DNA of 64,000 nt from Deltaproteobacteria bacterium (GTDB taxonomy: Bacteria; Myxococcota_A; Polyangia; Nannocystales; Nannocystaceae): NCBI GenBank assembly GCA_016709225.1, contig JADJEE010000012.1:2833501-2897500 (forward strand). Direction: 5' to 3'. Below the pieces are notes generated by a model. That model saw only the letters and a program-made list of their open reading frames with translations. It was not told the origin of the DNA and did no database searches. This document shows, piece after piece, positions 61,276 to 64,000 of the stretch (the first letter of the stretch is position 1; the number at the start of each line of letters is the position of its first letter). Both the position numbers and the translations under genes were made by a program.

Positions 61276-61461
61276 CGGAGCACCCGGTGCAGCGAGCGCC
61301 AGGGCCCGAGGGCGAGCGGCCAGCTCCGGTGCACCCCTGTCGTCGGCACCATGCGCTCGCTCACGGGGTCCCGTCGCCGCATCCATGCGAGGGGATAGGA
61401 CGGCCCGCGCCCGAACTCGTTGCAGCGGTGACGCGACGGCACCGGTCCGTCGCGCGCGCGC

Positions 61462-61887
61462 TCACCCGCGCGCGACGTCGAACAAGCCGGCGACCAGCGC
61501 GAGCCCGCCGGTTGGCACCAAGACCACGCCGAGCCCGGGATCGCCGTCGTAGAACCACACCCCACCGAGCACGAAGCCCATTGGGATCGCGACGGTGCCG
61601 AACACCAACAGCGCCGAGCTGCGACGCGCGTGCAACAGCCCGAGCGCACCGCCCGAGCGCAGCGACGCGGCCAACACCGCGTTCATCATGCCCAGCAGCG
61701 CGCCGTGGGCGTGGGCGAGGCGGAACATCGTGCGGCGGGTCTCGACATCGACGTCGACGAACCACGGCACGCGAAATCCCAGCAGCGTCTCCAGCACCAT
61801 GCCGCTGCAGGCGAACACCAACAGCGCACCCCAGCCGAGGCGATGGTGACGACGGGCCAGCCGCGCAGACTCGTCGTGCTCGCTCAT
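61462..61887 (-). CDS. four-helix membrane protein of unknown function
   Basis: 141 residues; ATG 61887 overlaps the PlsC-type stop by 4 bases. Four hydrophobic helices (WGALLVFACSGMVLETLLG, LAHAHGALLGMMNAVLAASL, ALLVFGTVAIPMGFVLGGVWF, GLGVVLVPTGGLALVAGLF). His residues in HHRLG and AHAHG are worth noting. Located inside the pathway operon but not a known aryl polyene gene. Confidence 0.72.
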   Translation of the reverse strand: MSEHDESARLARRHHRLGWGALLVFACSGMVLETLLGFRVPWFVDVDVETRRTMFRLAHAHGALLGMMNAVLAASLRSGGALGLLHARRSSALLVFGTVAIPMGFVLGGVWFYDGDPGLGVVLVPTGGLALVAGLFDVARG

Positions 61888-62684
61888 GGTGGACTCGCCG
61901 CGGTGGCGGGCTCGGGTCGCTCGGGCAGTACTCCGACCGCGGCGGCGATGGCATCGTGCACGCGCTTCGCCATCACGCGGCTGCCATCGCCGAGCTCGGA
62001 GGGTTCGATCGTCGGCAGCACCTGCATCGCGAAGTCGATCGGTCGCTCGGCGACGTCGTACCAGGGCTGGTGCTTGCGGAGCATCGGCGGATCGACCCGA
62101 ATGGCGCAGGGCAGGATCGGCACGCCTGCGCGTGCGGCTGCCTCGAAGGCTCCGCGTCGGAACTCGTGCATGCCCAAGCGGGGTGAGCGAGTGCCCTCGG
62201 GGAACACCAGCAGCGCGCGGTTGTCCACGAGCGCGGCGATCATGCGCTCCAGCGCGATCGCACCATCGGCGGGGTCCTTGCCGACTGGCGCCGCGATGTG
62301 GCCGCACGCTCGCAGCATGCGACCGATGATCGGCGCACCCATCCAGGCTTGCTTGGCGACGTAGGTGATGCGGGGCAGCGCGGCCATGATGAACACCACG
62401 TCGAGCAGGCTGGGATGGTTCGCCACCACGACCACGCCGCCGCCATCGGCCAGCAGCTCGGGGCACGGCGGATAGGTCGGCCGCACGATGCCGAGCGCAT
62501 GCATGAACCGGAAGTAGCGCCGCGACCAGCGGTGCAGCAGCGCCTGCGCGGCGGCGATGCGAGCGGCCGGCTCGCGCACGCCCAGCAGCGCCAGCGGCAG
62601 CACGAACGCGGCCAGGATGGCCCCGAAGCCGCCGAACGCGACGTAGCACAGGCCCACCAGCACGATGCGGATCGGTCGAGGCAT
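61884..62684 (-). CDS. 1-acyl-sn-glycerol-3-phosphate acyltransferase (PlsC family)
   Basis: 266 residues from ATG 62684. VVVANHPSLLDVVFIMAAL holds the NHxxxxD catalytic motif; LLVFPEGTRSP is the second motif. N-terminal helix GFGAILAAFVLPLALLG. PlsC-type enzymes occur in aryl polyene clusters (ApeD-like), where they may attach the polyene to a lipid. It lies 4 bases after the ketosynthase stop. Could also be a general glycerolipid enzyme. Confidence 0.88.
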   Translation of the reverse strand: MPRPIRIVLVGLCYVAFGGFGAILAAFVLPLALLGVREPAARIAAAQALLHRWSRRYFRFMHALGIVRPTYPPCPELLADGGGVVVVANHPSLLDVVFIMAALPRITYVAKQAWMGAPIIGRMLRACGHIAAPVGKDPADGAIALERMIAALVDNRALLVFPEGTRSPRLGMHEFRRGAFEAAARAGVPILPCAIRVDPPMLRKHQPWYDVAERPIDFAMQVLPTIEPSELGDGSRVMAKRVHDAIAAAVGVLPERPEPATAASPP

Positions 62685-62688
62685 CGTG

Positions 62689-63906
62689 TCAGACCTGCGC
62701 GAACACCAGTGACGTGTTGATGCCGCCGAAGGCAAAGTTGTTGTTCATCGCACGTCGGATGGTCGCCTCGCGCAGCTCGCCGCGCACGTAGGCGAGTGGA
62801 GCGCAGCGCGGATCGACGTGCTCGAGGTTTCGCGTCGGCGCGATGAAGCCACCGTGCATCATCGCGATCGTGAACACCGACTCGATCGCACCGCAGCCGC
62901 CCAGGGTGTGGCCGGTGTGACCCTTGGTCGACGACACCGGCACGCGATCGCCGAGCGCCTCGACCATCGCCTGACTCTCGGCGATGTCGCCGACCTCGGT
63001 GCCGGTCGCGTGGGCGTTGACGTAGTCGAGCGTGTCGGCGCCCACGCCCGCGTCGCGCAGCGCGGCTCGCATCGCGCGGGCCATGCCGTCGGGCGACGGC
63101 GAGGTCAGGTGGGCGCCGTCGCAGTTGCTGCCATAGCCGAGGATCTCGGCCCATACCCGCGCGCCGCGGGCCTGGGCGTGCTCCCAGCTCTCGAGCACGA
63201 GCGTGCCCGCACCCTCGGCGACGACCATGCCGTCGCGATCGCGATCGAACGGACGCGGATGGGTGTCGGCACGGCCGGTCGACGCGGCGAGCATGAGATC
63301 GAAGACCCCCGCGACCGTCACGTGCAGCTCCTCGGCGCCGCCGCAGATCGCGATCTCTTCGCGGCCATGGGCGACCGCCATGAAGCCCTCGCCGATCGAC
63401 TGACTGGCGCTCGTGCACGCGCTGCAGATCGGCACCACGCGCCCGGTGATGCCGAACGCTTGCGCGAGGTTGGCGGCGCAGGTGTGGCTCATGAAGCGCA
63501 GGTACGCCGAGCTCAGCAGACCTTCGAAGCGCTCGGTGGTGTACAGGCGCCGGTAGTACTCCTCGGCGGCGCCGGTCGAGCCGTCGGTCGAGCCGAACAG
63601 CAGCGCGCACTCGGGTCCCTGGACCTGCGCGCTCGTCAGCCCGGCGTCGGCGATTGCGGCCTCGGTCGCCGCGATCGCCAGGCGTGCGACCTTGCCGGTG
63701 GCGCGCAGCTGCTTGCGTCCGAAGTTCGGCAGCGCGGGATCCGCGACCGCGCCGGCGAGCGCCGTGCGCACGCCCCAACGGGCCCATGCATCCACGGAGA
63801 CGATGCCGTGGGCGTGCGTGCGCAGGGCCGTGGCCACCTCCGTGACGGAGCTGCCGATGGGACTGACGAGGCCCATGCCGGTGATGACGACGCGTCGACG
63901 GCCCAT
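62689..63906 (-). CDS. beta-ketoacyl-ACP synthase (KAS II / FabF-like), second copy
   Basis: 405 residues. Full triad: Cys164 in PICSACTSASQ, His in NAHATGTE and His in GHTGHTLGGCG. It shares long segments with the ketosynthase at 3552 (SSAYLRFMSHT, CGGAEELH, NNNFAFGGINTSLVF), so the two are paralogues. First gene of the minus-strand set that reads through PlsC, ACPs and GT2 to 58757. Probably the partner ketosynthase of the same pathway. Confidence 0.92.
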   Translation of the reverse strand: MGRRRVVITGMGLVSPIGSSVTEVATALRTHAHGIVSVDAWARWGVRTALAGAVADPALPNFGRKQLRATGKVARLAIAATEAAIADAGLTSAQVQGPECALLFGSTDGSTGAAEEYYRRLYTTERFEGLLSSAYLRFMSHTCAANLAQAFGITGRVVPICSACTSASQSIGEGFMAVAHGREEIAICGGAEELHVTVAGVFDLMLAASTGRADTHPRPFDRDRDGMVVAEGAGTLVLESWEHAQARGARVWAEILGYGSNCDGAHLTSPSPDGMARAMRAALRDAGVGADTLDYVNAHATGTEVGDIAESQAMVEALGDRVPVSSTKGHTGHTLGGCGAIESVFTIAMMHGGFIAPTRNLEHVDPRCAPLAYVRGELREATIRRAMNNNFAFGGINTSLVFAQV

Positions 63907-64000
63907 GGCGGAAGGACGAGAGCATCGACATGGTGCCCCGGCAATCGCGTTTTCGCCACGCGCCCCGGTGTGCTAGCGTCGTCGGCGCTCGAACAGCGCG

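Noticed and set aside
1..64000. tRNA, rRNA and CRISPR-Cas genes
   Set aside because: None recognised on either strand by reading; a dedicated tRNA scan was not possible.

Overview
This window comes from a very GC-rich bacterium. The gene content points to Myxococcota, probably a Nannocystaceae-like lineage. The reasons are many secreted lipoproteins with Ser/Thr/Gly/Asp-rich linkers, two large Ser/Thr protein kinases, a DUF1592/DUF1552 pair, Cys-rich CGDG/CDG repeats, a subtilase with Ca-binding-type repeats and a MYXO-CTERM-like tail, and VIT/VWA proteins. This placement is inferred from content; no rRNA or tRNA gene was seen.

Bases 1-2641 hold a DUF1592/DUF1588 haem-motif lipoprotein and the start of a DUF1552 protein. 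Bases 2818-14627 are two convergent, tightly overlapping gene strings that look like an aryl-polyene-type pigment pathway. The plus-strand string is ketoreductase, ketosynthase, FAD oxidoreductase and old-yellow-enzyme-type flavoprotein. The minus-strand string starts with a sulfotransferase and runs through a metallophosphoesterase, holo-ACP synthase, COG4648 membrane protein, AMP-ligase/dehydratase fusion, second FAD oxidoreductase and aldehyde dehydrogenase. The parts that appear to be missing lie at the other end (58757-63906, minus strand): a second ketosynthase, PlsC-type acyltransferase, small membrane protein, two acyl carrier proteins, GT2 glycosyltransferase and LpxL-type acyltransferase. 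About 44 kb of unrelated genes separates the two halves.

Bases 14643-26279 hold lipoproteins, a redoxin-like lipoprotein, two STAS-like proteins, a 1352-residue kinase/ATPase/TPR regulator, a BASS-type transporter, and a lipoprotein whose globular part resembles a group 1 truncated haemoglobin. Bases 26277-28759 are a nested insertion zone. A decayed IS630 element carries a divergent winged-helix gene. Beside it an IS5-type element sits in the centre of a palindrome made of two IS630-type ends.

Bases 28803-52161 are mostly envelope genes: a FixH/YtkA-like lipoprotein with a divergent haem lipoprotein, a subtilase, a MocR regulator with probable operators and its PPOX-GNAT partner, ADYC and Cys-repeat lipoproteins, a decayed patch with a histone-deacetylase-like remnant, a sigma factor / membrane regulator / kinase operon, a four-gene cytochrome-type operon, a hot-dog thioesterase and an SPFH lipoprotein. 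Bases 52293-58740 encode two tandem VIT-VWA-TPR-DUF2135 lipoproteins. Most operon members overlap by 4 bases (ATGA or GTGA), which helps fix many starts.
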